Positions 24,383-33,493 of a DNA stretch of 64,000 nucleotides are shown here, piece by piece (positions within the stretch are counted from its first letter, which is position 1; each line of letters starts with the position of its first letter). The position numbers and the translations under genes were made by a program. The notes below the pieces were generated by a model that ran no database searches, was not told the DNA's origin, and worked only from the letters and a program-made list of their open reading frames with translations. Source of the stretch: Spirirestis rafaelensis WJT71-NPBG6 (lineage in GTDB: Bacteria > Cyanobacteriota > Cyanobacteriia > Cyanobacteriales > Nostocaceae). The DNA lies in NCBI GenBank assembly GCA_019359015.1, contig JAHHID010000001.1, positions 43,274 to 107,273 of the forward strand, read 5' to 3'.

Positions 24383-25189
24383 ATGAAACATCAAGCGCGT
24401 GGAATGCATTTAAAACTCCAAGGACTACGAAAGTCCTTTGCGGGGAAAACAGTTTTGCAAGATGTGAGTTTAGATATTCAGCCAGGGGAATTTGTCGCCA
24501 TTGTTGGTCGGAGTGGATGTGGTAAGAGTACGATGCTGCGCTTGGTTGCAGGACTAGATGCTCCCAGTGCAGGTGATGTATTCTTAAATGATAAGATTTC
24601 GCATCATCGTATTAACCCAAGTATTCGGATGATGTTCCAAGATGCGCGGTTGCTACCTTGGGAACGAGTACTAGCAAATGTAGAGTTAGGCTTAAGCCAT
24701 TCAAGCTCAAAAGTGTATGAACGGCAAACCGCTCTGCAAGTCTTGCGTGCTGTGGGGCTGGAAGACAGAGCGAATGAATGGCCCGCCGTTCTCTCTGGTG
24801 GACAACGCCAACGGGTAGCTTTAGCAAGAGCCTTGGCAAGTCAACCTGCTTTGTTGCTGCTGGATGAACCATTGGGAGCATTGGATGCGCTAACGCGAAT
24901 TGAAATGCAGCAACTACTTGAGAAATTATGGCAAGAGCAAGGATTTACAGCATTGCTGATTACCCATGATGTGGAAGAAGCTGTTGTACTGGCAGACCGA
25001 GTGGTATTAATTGAAAACGGTCAGATAGGCTTAAATTTACAGATTAATCTTCCACGTCCGCGAGTTAGGGGAGATGCGGTGTTAGCTACTACAGTGGAGA
25101 GGATTTTACGCCGGGTGATGGGTAAGAGCGATCGCCTGCAAGAGCTAGAGCCAGAACATTCATATTTATTGAATTCAGCTAGTACATAG
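24383..25189 (+). CDS. ssuB: Sulfonate ABC transporter ATP-binding protein SsuB
   Basis: A 268-residue ABC ATPase of the nitrate/sulfonate/taurine class. Walker A is GRSGCGKST (42-50), the Q-loop [10 protein letters not shown] is diagnostic for this class, the signature is [15 protein letters not shown], Walker [13 protein letters not shown], and the H-loop THDVEEAV. The C-terminal extension ([18 protein letters not shown]) also fits SsuB. AAGGAG precedes the ATG. Its partner permease SsuC is 6 kb downstream at 30970, so the transporter genes are dispersed among accessory enzymes. Confidence 0.94.
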   Translation: MKHQARGMHLKLQGLRKSFAGKTVLQDVSLDIQPGEFVAIVGRSGCGKSTMLRLVAGLDAPSAGDVFLNDKISHHRINPSIRMMFQDARLLPWERVLANVELGLSHSSSKVYERQTALQVLRAVGLEDRANEWPAVLSGGQRQRVALARALASQPALLLLDEPLGALDALTRIEMQQLLEKLWQEQGFTALLITHDVEEAVVLADRVVLIENGQIGLNLQINLPRPRVRGDAVLATTVERILRRVMGKSDRLQELEPEHSYLLNSAST

Positions 25190-25332
25190 ATTCCCAATAT
25201 TTAGAGAAAGTTTATGGAATGCGTGCTATTAGCCTAGGACTGCAAGTCCTAAGCGAGATAAAAGGCTAATGCAAGATGTGGATAAATAAATATTGATGAA
25301 TAACTAACAAAAAGCAAGAGGAAATAAGAGCA

Positions 25333-26538
25333 ATGGTGCAACTATTAGTTAAAGAATCAAAAGATTGGGTTGAAATTGCCTCTTCTGTTTTCCAAGAACT
25401 TTCCCAAACCGCAGTAGAACGCGATATCAAAGCAGGAATTCCAGACTTAGAAATACGACAACTGCGTGAAAGTGGTTTACTTACCCTAATAGTACCAAAA
25501 GCCTACGGTGGTGTTGGCGCAACTTGGATAGAAGCTTTAAAAATTGTTCAACAACTATCTCAAGCTGATGGTTCTATTGGGCAATTGTATGGCAATCATT
25601 TAAATTTAGTTGCCTTGGGTCACGTTTCCGGAACCCCAGAACAAAAAGATAGATACTATCGAGAAACTGCCCAGAAAAACTTATTTTGGGCAAACGCTAT
25701 CAACACGCGAGATACACGCTTAAAAATCGCTCCAGAAAATGAAGATTTCCGCGTTAATGGCGTTAAAAGCTTCGGCACGGGTATAGCTTCCGCCGATTTA
25801 CGGGTATTCTCTGCTGTGCAAGACGGTGTAGAATACCCTTTATTATTTGTGATTCCCAAAGACCGTTCTGGTGTAGTTTCTAATCAGGATTGGGATAACA
25901 TTGGGCAACGACGAACCGATAGCGATACATTTACATTTCACGATGTTTTAGTGAAAAAAGATGAAATTTTGGGATATCCTCATCCTCCTGATAGTGCTTT
26001 TAGTACATTTTTGGGAATCATCGCTCAACTAACAAAAACTTATGTGTATTTAGGAATTACCCAAGGGGCATTTACAGCCGCTAAAGAATACACTACAACT
26101 ATTTCTAAACCCTGGATTACATCAGGGGTAGAAAGTGCAGCCAAAGACCCTTATATTTTGCATCACTACGGTGAATTGTGGACAGAACTGCAAGCTGCTA
26201 TACTGTTAGCTGACCAAGCTGCTGTGAAAGTACAACAAGCTTGGGAAAAGGATATTGACCTGACTATTGAAGAAAGAGGAGAAGTAGCGATGCCTGCGGC
26301 GGGCTTCGCCAACGCTGTTTTCTCTGCCAAAGCATTTGCCAGCAAAACCGGGTTAAATATCACCAACCGCATTTTTGAACTCATGGGAACTCGGTCAACT
26401 GCTACTAAATATGGTTTTGACCGTTATTGGCGGGATTTACGCACCTTCACCCTTCACGATCCCGTAGATTACAAATTCAAAGATATAGGTAATTGGGTAC
26501 TTAACCAAGAATTCCCACTTATTACCCAATACTCTTAA
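25333..26538 (+). CDS. SfnB/DszC-like acyl-CoA dehydrogenase family monooxygenase
   Basis: A 401-residue flavin enzyme of the acyl-CoA dehydrogenase fold, in the SfnB/DszC branch that acts on sulfur compounds such as dimethyl sulfone or dibenzothiophene. Landmarks are LTLIVPKAYGGVGATWIEAL, ADGSIGQLYGNHLNL and, near the end, FELMGTRSTATKYGFDRYWRDLRTF (given in two parts by its ends F..TRS and DRYWRDLRTF), followed by HDPVDYK. Compared with the paralogue at 58711, ten residues (AMPAAGFANA, near 317-326) are extra and are encoded by a dispersed repeat at 26287-26315. Whether the enzyme tolerates it is unknown. Confidence 0.86.
   Translation: MVQLLVKESKDWVEIASSVFQELSQTAVERDIKAGIPDLEIRQLRESGLLTLIVPKAYGGVGATWIEALKIVQQLSQADGSIGQLYGNHLNLVALGHVSGTPEQKDRYYRETAQKNLFWANAINTRDTRLKIAPENEDFRVNGVKSFGTGIASADLRVFSAVQDGVEYPLLFVIPKDRSGVVSNQDWDNIGQRRTDSDTFTFHDVLVKKDEILGYPHPPDSAFSTFLGIIAQLTKTYVYLGITQGAFTAAKEYTTTISKPWITSGVESAAKDPYILHHYGELWTELQAAILLADQAAVKVQQAWEKDIDLTIEERGEVAMPAAGFANAVFSAKAFASKTGLNITNRIFELMGTRSTATKYGFDRYWRDLRTFTLHDPVDYKFKDIGNWVLNQEFPLITQYS
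26287..26315 (+). repeat. Short dispersed repeat inserted in the sfnB-like gene
   Basis: The 29 bases from GCGATGCCTG to TTCGCCAACGC are a GC-rich palindrome-bearing repeat of a type scattered through heterocystous cyanobacterial genomes. It lies inside the coding frame and adds 30 bp relative to the paralogue, exactly ten codons, so the frame is kept. Confidence 0.7.
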
Positions 26539-26594
26539 ATGACAAGTTTTTCCCTTTAAGTTTTGCCTTAGTTATCCTCTGAACTGGCAAATTC

Positions 26595-26619
26595 ATAAGG
26601 TGGGTAATTCCCACCTTAT
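26595..26619 (+). terminator. Terminator after the sfnB-like gene
   Basis: Perfect stem ATAAGGTGGG / CCCACCTTAT with a 5-base loop, then TT. It lies 57 bases past the stop. The remaining spacer to 26854 holds a common repeat (GGAGACGCTGCGCGAA) and nothing else clear. Confidence 0.65.
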
Positions 26620-26854
26620 TTCCTCAATCATAAGAAAAACTTCTTCGCTAATCTAGGACTTACGCAAGAAGTCTTTAAAACTCTTATTACTTCTCTTCTC
26701 TTGTCGGAGACGCTGCGCGAATAAAGTTAATTTCCTCATAATTTTGCGTAATTATTCTAATAATTACCATTTAGCACAGCATTCCACAGCAATGTTATGC
26801 ATCATCTACCTGTAGTGTATTTTTCTACTTCACTATATTTAAAGACAAAAAAAT

Positions 26855-28693
26855 ATGAAATTCGATTCCTCTTCCGAGCAAGTTTCCCCAACAGATGCAC
26901 AAGCGGACAGCGAAATTAATAATTCTAGCCAGAAAACATCCAAGGTTAAACAGCATCGTTTAACTAGCCCCAGCAGACGCTCTTTTTTGGTTCATACTGG
27001 TATATTTACAGCCACTACCGTTGTGACGGGAGTTGTGGGTTCCACTTTATCCACCAAGAAAGGCAGTGGTGTGGTGCAGGCACAGGAAGGTGTGCGGCAG
27101 AACTATAATGCATTTCGTGAGAAAGCCTATCGAATTCGTGTTGCTGCGGCAGAGGCTAATCGGGCAATTCCTATTCCTGGGCATCCGACCAATGGTGATG
27201 AGAAGCGGTATCCTAATAAAATCGCCACTGACACTAGGGGACTGCCTCACGATGAGCGGGGTGAAGTCAAACTGGATGCCTACAATTCTCTGATTCAAGC
27301 TTTAAGATCCGGCAATCCTAATGACTATGAAAACATCATTCTCGGTGGTGGAAGAAAGCTAGTTAATCCTCAAGGTCCATTGGCAATCAGCCTAGAAGGA
27401 TATAATGCTTCGCAAGTAGCAATTCCACCAGCACCGACTTTAGATAGTGCAGAACAAGCAGCTGAAGCAGTAGAACTTTACTGGCAAGCCTTACTTCGTG
27501 ATGTACCTTTTACAGAGTTCCAAAACAATACTAGCAATCCCAAGGTTCTGGCTGCTGTCGAAGATTTGAACAAGCTTTCAGGATACACTGGACCTAAACA
27601 GAATGGTCAAATCACGCCTGAGATTCTGTTTCGCGGTACTGTTACCTATGTCGGTCAGTCCAATAATTCATACAGGTCAGCACGACACTTCATTCCTCCA
27701 GGAGTGGATATAGGTCCTTATATCTCACAGTTTTTACTATTAAATGTTCCTTTTGGCACTCAATATGTTTCTCCCCTGATTCGTACTGCCCTTCCTGGTA
27801 ACGATTTTCTCATCGATTTTCAGGAATGGTTGACTGTCCAAAATGGTGGTAGCTCTGGCAAATCGATTAAGTACGATCCACAGCGCCGTTATATCTTCAA
27901 TGGTCGGGATTTAGGTGAGTTTTCCCATATTGGCGGAGCTTTATTCTTGGGAGCATCGTTGATTCTCAGTAACGGCACTAACGTGAACGAGCCTTTAGGC
28001 AGTGGTATTGGTGCCCCTTTAAATCCAGGCAATCCCTACGTCAAATCTAAGACTCAACAAGGTTCTGCTGCTACATTTGCCGTCGCATATCTGCAAGGCT
28101 TGCTTCCTCTGGCAACCTCACGGGCGATTAGAGCTAGTTACTGGCAAAAGTGGTATGTACACCGCCGTCTGCGACCGGAGGCATTTGCTGGACTAGTCTA
28201 CAACAACATTGTCAATAAAACTGAATATCCGATTAATGATGAGTTTTTGAAGTCGCGAGCTTTGGCTGATATCTTCAGCACCTACGGGAGTTATTTATTG
28301 CCTCATGGATACCCAGAAGGCGCACCAACACATCCCTCTTACAGTGGAGGTGCTGCTTCTATTGCTGGTGTAAATGTCACTTTGTTGAAGGCGTTTTTTG
28401 ACGAGAACTTTGTCATCCCCAATCCGGTGATACCTGACCCCAATGACCCCACAAAGGTAATTCCCTACAATGGAGAACCACTTACAGTGGGAGGTGAGTT
28501 GAATAAGCTGGCAGTTAACTATACCCTTGGTCGCAACAACGGCGGAATCCATTGGCGCTCAGATGGTTCAGCTGCATTAGCTTTAGGCGAAGAAATTGCT
28601 ATCAGCATTCTCAAAGACGAAAGGCTAACATTCAACGAGCAATTCGATGGTTATACGTTCACTAAATTTGACGGCACAACGATTACAGTTTGA
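26855..28693 (+). CDS. Tat-exported vanadium haloperoxidase/PAP2-type protein with an altered active site
   Basis: A 612-residue member of the vanadium-dependent haloperoxidase family. The twin-arginine signal is SPSRRSFLVHTG (R41, R42). The helical C-terminal half has the phosphate/vanadate pocket: K432 and R440 in KWYVHRRLRPEAF, and R560 and H566 in GRNNGGIHWRSDG, where H566 is the vanadate ligand. The middle motif reads PTHPSYSGGAA, where bromoperoxidases have PTHPSYPSGHA, so the serine ligand and the acid-base histidine (SGH) are replaced by GGA. It may thus be a weak peroxidase, a phosphatase or inactive. It sits inside the ssu cluster with the same direction as its neighbours. A role in oxidising sulfides is possible but unproven. 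Confidence 0.83.
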   Translation: MKFDSSSEQVSPTDAQADSEINNSSQKTSKVKQHRLTSPSRRSFLVHTGIFTATTVVTGVVGSTLSTKKGSGVVQAQEGVRQNYNAFREKAYRIRVAAAEANRAIPIPGHPTNGDEKRYPNKIATDTRGLPHDERGEVKLDAYNSLIQALRSGNPNDYENIILGGGRKLVNPQGPLAISLEGYNASQVAIPPAPTLDSAEQAAEAVELYWQALLRDVPFTEFQNNTSNPKVLAAVEDLNKLSGYTGPKQNGQITPEILFRGTVTYVGQSNNSYRSARHFIPPGVDIGPYISQFLLLNVPFGTQYVSPLIRTALPGNDFLIDFQEWLTVQNGGSSGKSIKYDPQRRYIFNGRDLGEFSHIGGALFLGASLILSNGTNVNEPLGSGIGAPLNPGNPYVKSKTQQGSAATFAVAYLQGLLPLATSRAIRASYWQKWYVHRRLRPEAFAGLVYNNIVNKTEYPINDEFLKSRALADIFSTYGSYLLPHGYPEGAPTHPSYSGGAASIAGVNVTLLKAFFDENFVIPNPVIPDPNDPTKVIPYNGEPLTVGGELNKLAVNYTLGRNNGGIHWRSDGSAALALGEEIAISILKDERLTFNEQFDGYTFTKFDGTTITV

Positions 28694-28781
28694 ATTTGTT
28701 TGTATCTGAATTGTCAACAATTCAGATACAAACAAGTAAGTTTCTAACCCTTTAGTTATTTGTAATTTTTGTCATCATCTA

Positions 28782-29897
28782 ATGCAAGATTTAAAAGCTA
28801 AGTTTGAATCCTGGAAACGTAAACGAATCACTCGTCGTTCGGCGTTATTTGCCCTTGGCTACAGTTTAGTTTTATCTACTACAATGTTCAGTTGCAGGAC
28901 ACCAGAAAATAATACTCAGAAACAAGCAGCTTCATCTACATCTGATACTACCAATACAGCTAGTACATCTACATCTGGTAGTAGCAACAAAGTAGTCAGA
29001 ATTGTCCGTTCTAAACAGCTTACTGCTTTAGCAGTTTTAGAAAAGCAAGGCAATTTGGATAAAAAATTAGAATCCCTTGGATATAAAGTAGAATGGCCCG
29101 AATTTGCTGCGGGACCGCAACAATTAGAAGCCCTAAATGCAAACGGGCTTGATATTGCCTCCACCGCAGAATCACCCCCTGTATTTGCCCAAGCAGCCGG
29201 AACCGATCTTGTATATCTAGCTGTTAATTCCACTGATGGTCAAGCAGTTTCGCTTTTAGTTCCTGTAAACTCTTCTATTAAAAGTGTCAAAGATTTGAAA
29301 GGTAAAAAAGTCGCTTTTCAAAAAGCATCTATCGGTCATTACCTTCTACTCAGAGCTTTAGAAAAAGAAGGGCTAAAACTCACTGATATAACTTCAGTTT
29401 ACCTACCACCACCAGATGCTAGTGCGGCATTTAGTCAAGGTAAAGTGGATGCTTGGTTTATCTGGGAACCATTTGTCACTAGAAATGAGCAAAATAAAAT
29501 CGGTCGTGTTTTAATAGATGGTAGTAATGGTTTGCGAGATACTAACAACTTTTACACCACATCACGCAAATTTTATCAAGAAAATCCAGAAGTAATTAAA
29601 GTCTTTTTAGACGAACTACAGAAAGCACAAGTTTGGTCGAAACAACACCCGAAAGAAATAGCCGAACTACTTGCACCTGTGACGCAATTGGATATAGCCA
29701 CTTTAGAGAAAATGCACACCAAGTATGATTTTGCATTAGTACCAATTACCGATAAAATCATTACAAAGCAACAGGAAGTGGCAGATAAATGGTATAGCTT
29801 AAAACTCATACCCAAAAAGGTGAATGTTAGAGACGGGTTTTTGTCACCTGAAGAATATGCCAAAATTACACCTCAAGAAGTCCTAGCTAAACAGTAA
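28782..29897 (+). CDS. ssuA: Sulfonate ABC transporter, substrate-binding lipoprotein (SsuA type), copy 2
   Basis: A 371-residue paralogue of the protein at 22097. It begins with a twin-arginine-like ITRRSALFA and a lipobox with C38 (TTMFSC). The core has KVEWPEFAAGPQQLEALNA, STAESPPVFAQAAG, DLKGKKVAFQKASIGHYLL and DAWFIWEPFVTRNEQ. Differences in the SAESPP and WEPF segments, which contact the ligand, suggest another sulfonate than copy 1. It precedes a methyltransferase gene and ssuC. Confidence 0.92.
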   Translation: MQDLKAKFESWKRKRITRRSALFALGYSLVLSTTMFSCRTPENNTQKQAASSTSDTTNTASTSTSGSSNKVVRIVRSKQLTALAVLEKQGNLDKKLESLGYKVEWPEFAAGPQQLEALNANGLDIASTAESPPVFAQAAGTDLVYLAVNSTDGQAVSLLVPVNSSIKSVKDLKGKKVAFQKASIGHYLLLRALEKEGLKLTDITSVYLPPPDASAAFSQGKVDAWFIWEPFVTRNEQNKIGRVLIDGSNGLRDTNNFYTTSRKFYQENPEVIKVFLDELQKAQVWSKQHPKEIAELLAPVTQLDIATLEKMHTKYDFALVPITDKIITKQQEVADKWYSLKLIPKKVNVRDGFLSPEEYAKITPQEVLAKQ

Positions 29898-30101
29898 ATG
29901 CAAGGTGTAAGCTGTCGCGTCTACAAGTTGCACCATTTTAATTATAAATAAAACCTGCAAACCCTCTCCCCTGCTAGAAAGCCCCCTGCTAGAGTGCGGT
30001 CTCAATGTGCAAATTAAATGCTTAACAGCTTAGTAAGCGTTTTCAGGCTGAAATCAAGGACTAAAGTCCTTACTACCATACAAATTTAGGATTTTGAAAA
30101 T

Positions 30102-30914
30102 ATGACGACAATTACGACTTATGACCCAACTTTATTTGAAGGTGCAGCTTGGTACTATGCGCGTTACAGACCCCAGTATCCACCTATTTTATTTGATTTG
30201 CTGACAGAGAAATTTCAACTCAATGGTAAAGGAAGACTCTTAGACCTGGGTTGTGGTGCAGGGTTAATTGCAATTCCCCTGTGGCATCATTTTCAAGAAG
30301 TCATCGGTTTAGATCCCGATCCAGATATGCTCCAAGAAGCACAACAGCAAGCATTAGCAGTGGGAGCAACAAATATTAGTTGGGTATTAGAACGAGCAGA
30401 AAATATCTCTCCTGCTGCTGGTAAATTCAAGCTAGTGACAATTGGTAGGGCTTTTCATTGGATGCAGCGAGAATTGGTACTAGAACGTATATACGACTTA
30501 CTTTCTAGCGATGGTGGTATTGCTATTATCAAAACCTATGAAGACCCCTGGAATAGTGATCATCCGTGGAAAAAAACAGCTATTTCAGTTGTTAAACGTT
30601 GGTTGGGTGAACAGCGTCGCACAGGTCAAGGTGGTAACGGTGTATGGCAACCTTTAGCAGTTTCTCATGAAGAAATATTAGCTAAATCGCCCTTTCCGCG
30701 TCAAGCTAATTATGAAGTAAAATATAAAAAAGCTTGGACAATTGATAGTTACATTGGCTATCTTTATTCTACAGCTTTTTGTCTCCCATCTTTTGTAGGA
30801 GAAAACCGCAATAAGTTTGAGGCTGATTTAAGAGAATCTCTTTTACAGATAGAGCCTTCAGGAACATTTACAGAAGAATTGCCTATTACCGTAATTGCTG
30901 CTTGGAAAAGTTAG
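30102..30914 (+). CDS. Class I SAM-dependent methyltransferase
   Basis: A 270-residue methyltransferase with an N-terminal WYYARYRPQYP box, motif I RLLDLGCGAGLIAIPL (about 46-61), motif II VIGLDPDPDML, and RAFHWMQRE, a pattern seen in the Methyltransf_11 group related to trans-aconitate methyltransferase. The substrate is unknown. It lies between the second ssuA and ssuC, 56 bp before ssuC, and is probably cotranscribed. Confidence 0.83.
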   Translation: MTTITTYDPTLFEGAAWYYARYRPQYPPILFDLLTEKFQLNGKGRLLDLGCGAGLIAIPLWHHFQEVIGLDPDPDMLQEAQQQALAVGATNISWVLERAENISPAAGKFKLVTIGRAFHWMQRELVLERIYDLLSSDGGIAIIKTYEDPWNSDHPWKKTAISVVKRWLGEQRRTGQGGNGVWQPLAVSHEEILAKSPFPRQANYEVKYKKAWTIDSYIGYLYSTAFCLPSFVGENRNKFEADLRESLLQIEPSGTFTEELPITVIAAWKS

Positions 30915-30969
30915 TTTTACCCAGTTCCAGCAGCTTTGTAAACATCATTCATAAATATCACATCATACT

Positions 30970-31818
30970 ATGAAAACTGTCTCCTCTAGTTCTAATAAGT
31001 TTTTATCAAGGCAGACGATGAAAAAGCATAAGTTAAAATTAAAATTATTAAAAAATCGCCATGTTCAGTCCTTAATTCCTTGGTTAGTACCTCTGGTGAT
31101 AATTGTCTTGTGGCAGCTATTCTCTTCTATAGGTTTAATTCCAATCCGGATTTTACCTGCACCTTTAAGTGTTTTGGGTGCTGCTATTAATTTAGCGAAG
31201 ACAGGGGAACTATTTAGAAATATTAGTATTAGTGCCACAAGGGCAATTTCTGGATTTTTAATTGGGGGAAGTATTGGGTTTATCTTGGGTTTACTTAATG
31301 GCATCTCTCCCCTTGCAGAAAAGTTGTTAGATACTTCTATTCAAATGCTGCGTAATATTCCTAATTTGGCATTAATTCCCTTGGTTATTTTGTGGTTTGG
31401 CATTGGGGATGAAGCCAGATTATTTCTTGTATCTTTGGGTGTAATGTTTCCCATTTACTTAAATACTTTTCATGGAATTCGTAGCGTTGATCCGGGATTA
31501 ATTGAGATGGGGAAAGTGTATGGTTTTAGTACCTGGGGTTTATTTTGGCGAATTATTCTTCCTGGGGCATTGTCATCTATTTTGGTGGGTGTCCGTTTTT
31601 CGTTGGGTATCATGTGGTTGACACTGATTGTTGCAGAGACAATTGCCGCTGATTCTGGTATTGGTTATATGGCAATGAATGCGAGAGAATTTATGCAAAC
31701 AGATGTTGTCGTTTTAAGTATTTTAATATACGCATTACTTGGAAAATTAGCGGATACTATTGCTAGAGCTTTGGAAGATTATTGGTTGCAATGGAATCCT
31801 AATTATTCAAAAGCTTAG
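30970..31818 (+). CDS. ssuC: Sulfonate ABC transporter permease SsuC
   Basis: A 282-residue permease of the SsuC/TauC/NrtB class with six predicted membrane helices. An N-terminal basic segment (KKHKLKLKLLKNRH) precedes LIPWLVPLVIIVLWQLFSS. The cytoplasmic loop that docks on the ATPase is the EAA-like region FHGIRSVDPGLIEMGKVYGF (residues about 175-194). The carboxyl end has GYMAMNAREFMQTDVVV, typical of SsuC. It should work with SsuB at 24383 and either SsuA. Confidence 0.92.
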   Translation: MKTVSSSSNKFLSRQTMKKHKLKLKLLKNRHVQSLIPWLVPLVIIVLWQLFSSIGLIPIRILPAPLSVLGAAINLAKTGELFRNISISATRAISGFLIGGSIGFILGLLNGISPLAEKLLDTSIQMLRNIPNLALIPLVILWFGIGDEARLFLVSLGVMFPIYLNTFHGIRSVDPGLIEMGKVYGFSTWGLFWRIILPGALSSILVGVRFSLGIMWLTLIVAETIAADSGIGYMAMNAREFMQTDVVVLSILIYALLGKLADTIARALEDYWLQWNPNYSKA

Positions 31819-31845
31819 GTAGTTTGATCAAAAATAACTATCGTG

Positions 31846-32274
31846 ATGTTTCGCCCAATCTTTCATCTTGCGCTCCCCGTCCGAGACTTAGAAGAATCTA
31901 AGAACTTCTATGTTACCACCTTCGGTGCCAAGGTCGGTCGTGTCCGTGACAAGTGGATCGATATATTCCTCTTTGAAGCTCAGATTACTTTGCACGAACG
32001 ACCCTCTGAGGTTTTACCGACGGGACAACATGGTGTGCGTCACTTCGGTGCGATTTTGGCGTGGCATGATTGGCAGGCTCTTGCAAATCGTCTTGATGAA
32101 ATGAGGGTTCAGTTCAAGGTAAAGCCAAATGTTTCTGGTGTGGATACCGACGCAGAGCAAGCGAAAATGCTATTAAGCGATCCGAGTGGAAATGCGATCG
32201 AAGTAAAGGCATATAGAAATCTATCTGTCGCCTTAGAAATGGAATTGCAAGAGTGTTCAGCAAGCGAGGTTTAA
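31846..32274 (+). CDS. VOC/glyoxalase-fold protein
   Basis: A 142-residue vicinal-oxygen-chelate protein. The N-terminal half starts FRPIFHLALPVRDLEESKNFY, and the C-terminal half ends SDPSGNAIEVKAY, where the Glu is the usual metal ligand. The ATG at 31846 is preferred to a GTG one codon earlier. It could be a dioxygenase or a lyase; the sequence does not decide. It lies 27 bp after ssuC. Confidence 0.78.
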   Translation: MFRPIFHLALPVRDLEESKNFYVTTFGAKVGRVRDKWIDIFLFEAQITLHERPSEVLPTGQHGVRHFGAILAWHDWQALANRLDEMRVQFKVKPNVSGVDTDAEQAKMLLSDPSGNAIEVKAYRNLSVALEMELQECSASEV

Positions 32275-32318
32275 CCTAACCTAATGTGGGGCACACGTCC
32301 ATACGGCATTAAGGAAGA

Positions 32319-32732
32319 ATGATTCAAGGAATTAGCCATATCACATTCATTGTGAGCGACTTGGAGAAAATGACGAAATTTCTTACATCGATATTTGATG
32401 CTGAGGAAATTTATTCCAGTGGTGAGCAAACTTTCTCCATCTCAAAAGAAAAATTCTTCCTCATAAACGGCTTATGGATTGCCATCATGGAAGGAAAGTC
32501 TTTGCCAGAAAAAACTTATAATCATGTAGCTTTTAAAATCACTGAAGAGGACTATGAAATCTACGCTGCGAGAGTTAAGAGTCTTGAGTTAGAAGTAAAG
32601 AAAGGTCGAAGTCGTGTAAAAGAAGAAGGACGTTCCTTATATTTTTACGACTACGACAATCATTTGTTTGAGTTACATACAGGAACTCTAAATCAACGCT
32701 TACAAAGATATCGGGACGCGAGTAACAACTGA
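32319..32732 (+). CDS. fosX: Fosfomycin epoxide hydrolase-type protein FosX
   Basis: A 137-residue VOC protein with the full FosX pattern. The segments ISHITFIVSDLEKMTKFL, YSSGEQTFSISKEKFFLI, GLWIAIMEGKSLPEKTYNH, EEGRSLYFYDYDNHLFELH and GTLNQRLQRY run in order. FosX proteins open the epoxide of fosfomycin with water using Mn(II); the metal ligands are His in SHITF, His in YNHVAF and Glu in LFELHTG. In an environmental cyanobacterium the natural substrate may differ. Its end overlaps the convergent transglutaminase-like gene by 33 bp. Confidence 0.87.
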   Translation: MIQGISHITFIVSDLEKMTKFLTSIFDAEEIYSSGEQTFSISKEKFFLINGLWIAIMEGKSLPEKTYNHVAFKITEEDYEIYAARVKSLELEVKKGRSRVKEEGRSLYFYDYDNHLFELHTGTLNQRLQRYRDASNN

Positions 32733-33350
32733 TGCCGTATTTGAGTCGATACTATGAATTGATGCGGGCAGGTGCGACCACATCTGCCTACGGCTTTTGA
32801 ATTTCGTAAGAACATCGACGACTTCGGGGACGGGATTTGACCAGATCTCATCAAACACAAATTCGCCACGTGTCAAATCAGGAGGAAAAGCGAGGCATTC
32901 CTCTTGGAGATTGAATTGAGCATTGATTGTACCTGTGTTTCCACGTGGATCTACACGAACCCAGCGATTAAGACTTGTTAAATAGATTCCGTTGAAACCA
33001 TGTAAAACCATTCCTTGATAAGGCTCGTTTCGCGTGCAGACTTGATAACAAAAACCAGCAGGAATGCCAACCGCACGCAACATCGCTGCCAACAAATGGC
33101 TCTTAGCAAAACAGATACCCGTTCCTGCCTCAAGCACTTCACTAGCCGAACAGGTTACTAAGTCCGAATCAATATCTTTGGAATGGGGAATATTGTCTCG
33201 AACCCACTCAAAAAGACATTTGGCTTTTTCAACATCCGAGCGACAGTAATTAGTTACCTCTGCTGCTTTATTTGCTACTGCCGCTACATTCCAGTCGATG
33301 ATTGGAGTCACACAAAGGTATACATCATGGTTGTCGGATAGTGGTTTCAT
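32700..33350 (-). CDS. Transglutaminase-like cysteine protease-fold protein
   Basis: A protein of about 216 residues with the transglutaminase/peptide N-glycanase core. Catalytic Cys is in EAGTGICFAKSHLLAAMLRA, His in MVLHGFNGIYL and Asp in RWVRVDPRGNTG. Bacterial members are proteases or amidases. The frame reaches a TTG at 33407, but the ATG at 33348-33350 follows GGAAGAACTA and gives MKPLSDNHD. The 3' end overlaps fosX on the other strand. Confidence 0.8.
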   Translation of the reverse strand: MKPLSDNHDVYLCVTPIIDWNVAAVANKAAEVTNYCRSDVEKAKCLFEWVRDNIPHSKDIDSDLVTCSASEVLEAGTGICFAKSHLLAAMLRAVGIPAGFCYQVCTRNEPYQGMVLHGFNGIYLTSLNRWVRVDPRGNTGTINAQFNLQEECLAFPPDLTRGEFVFDEIWSNPVPEVVDVLTKFKSRRQMWSHLPASIHSIDSNTASVVTRVPISL

Positions 33351-33460
33351 TAGTTCTTCCACATGACAAGACACCGCTAGGTTAATCCTTAAAGCAGCTT
33401 GAGACAAGTACCAATTCTATCTCCAGATATCAGTCCACTTTCATAACTTACGGAGAAGCA

Positions 33461-33493
33461 AGATCCACGACTTCTCAAACAAGTCGCGGATCT
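33461..33493. repeat. Interspersed hairpin repeat, GATCCCCGACTT type
   Basis: AGATCCACGACTT and AAGTCGCGGATCT form a 13-bp stem with one mismatch and a 7-base loop. Related copies are at 42093-42127, 48305-48337 and 53171-53202. Confidence 0.75.

Noticed and set aside
26746-26771. Operator copy before the haloperoxidase gene
   Set aside because: The right arm is only partly matched (ACCATT) and the left arm is absent at the fixed spacing.
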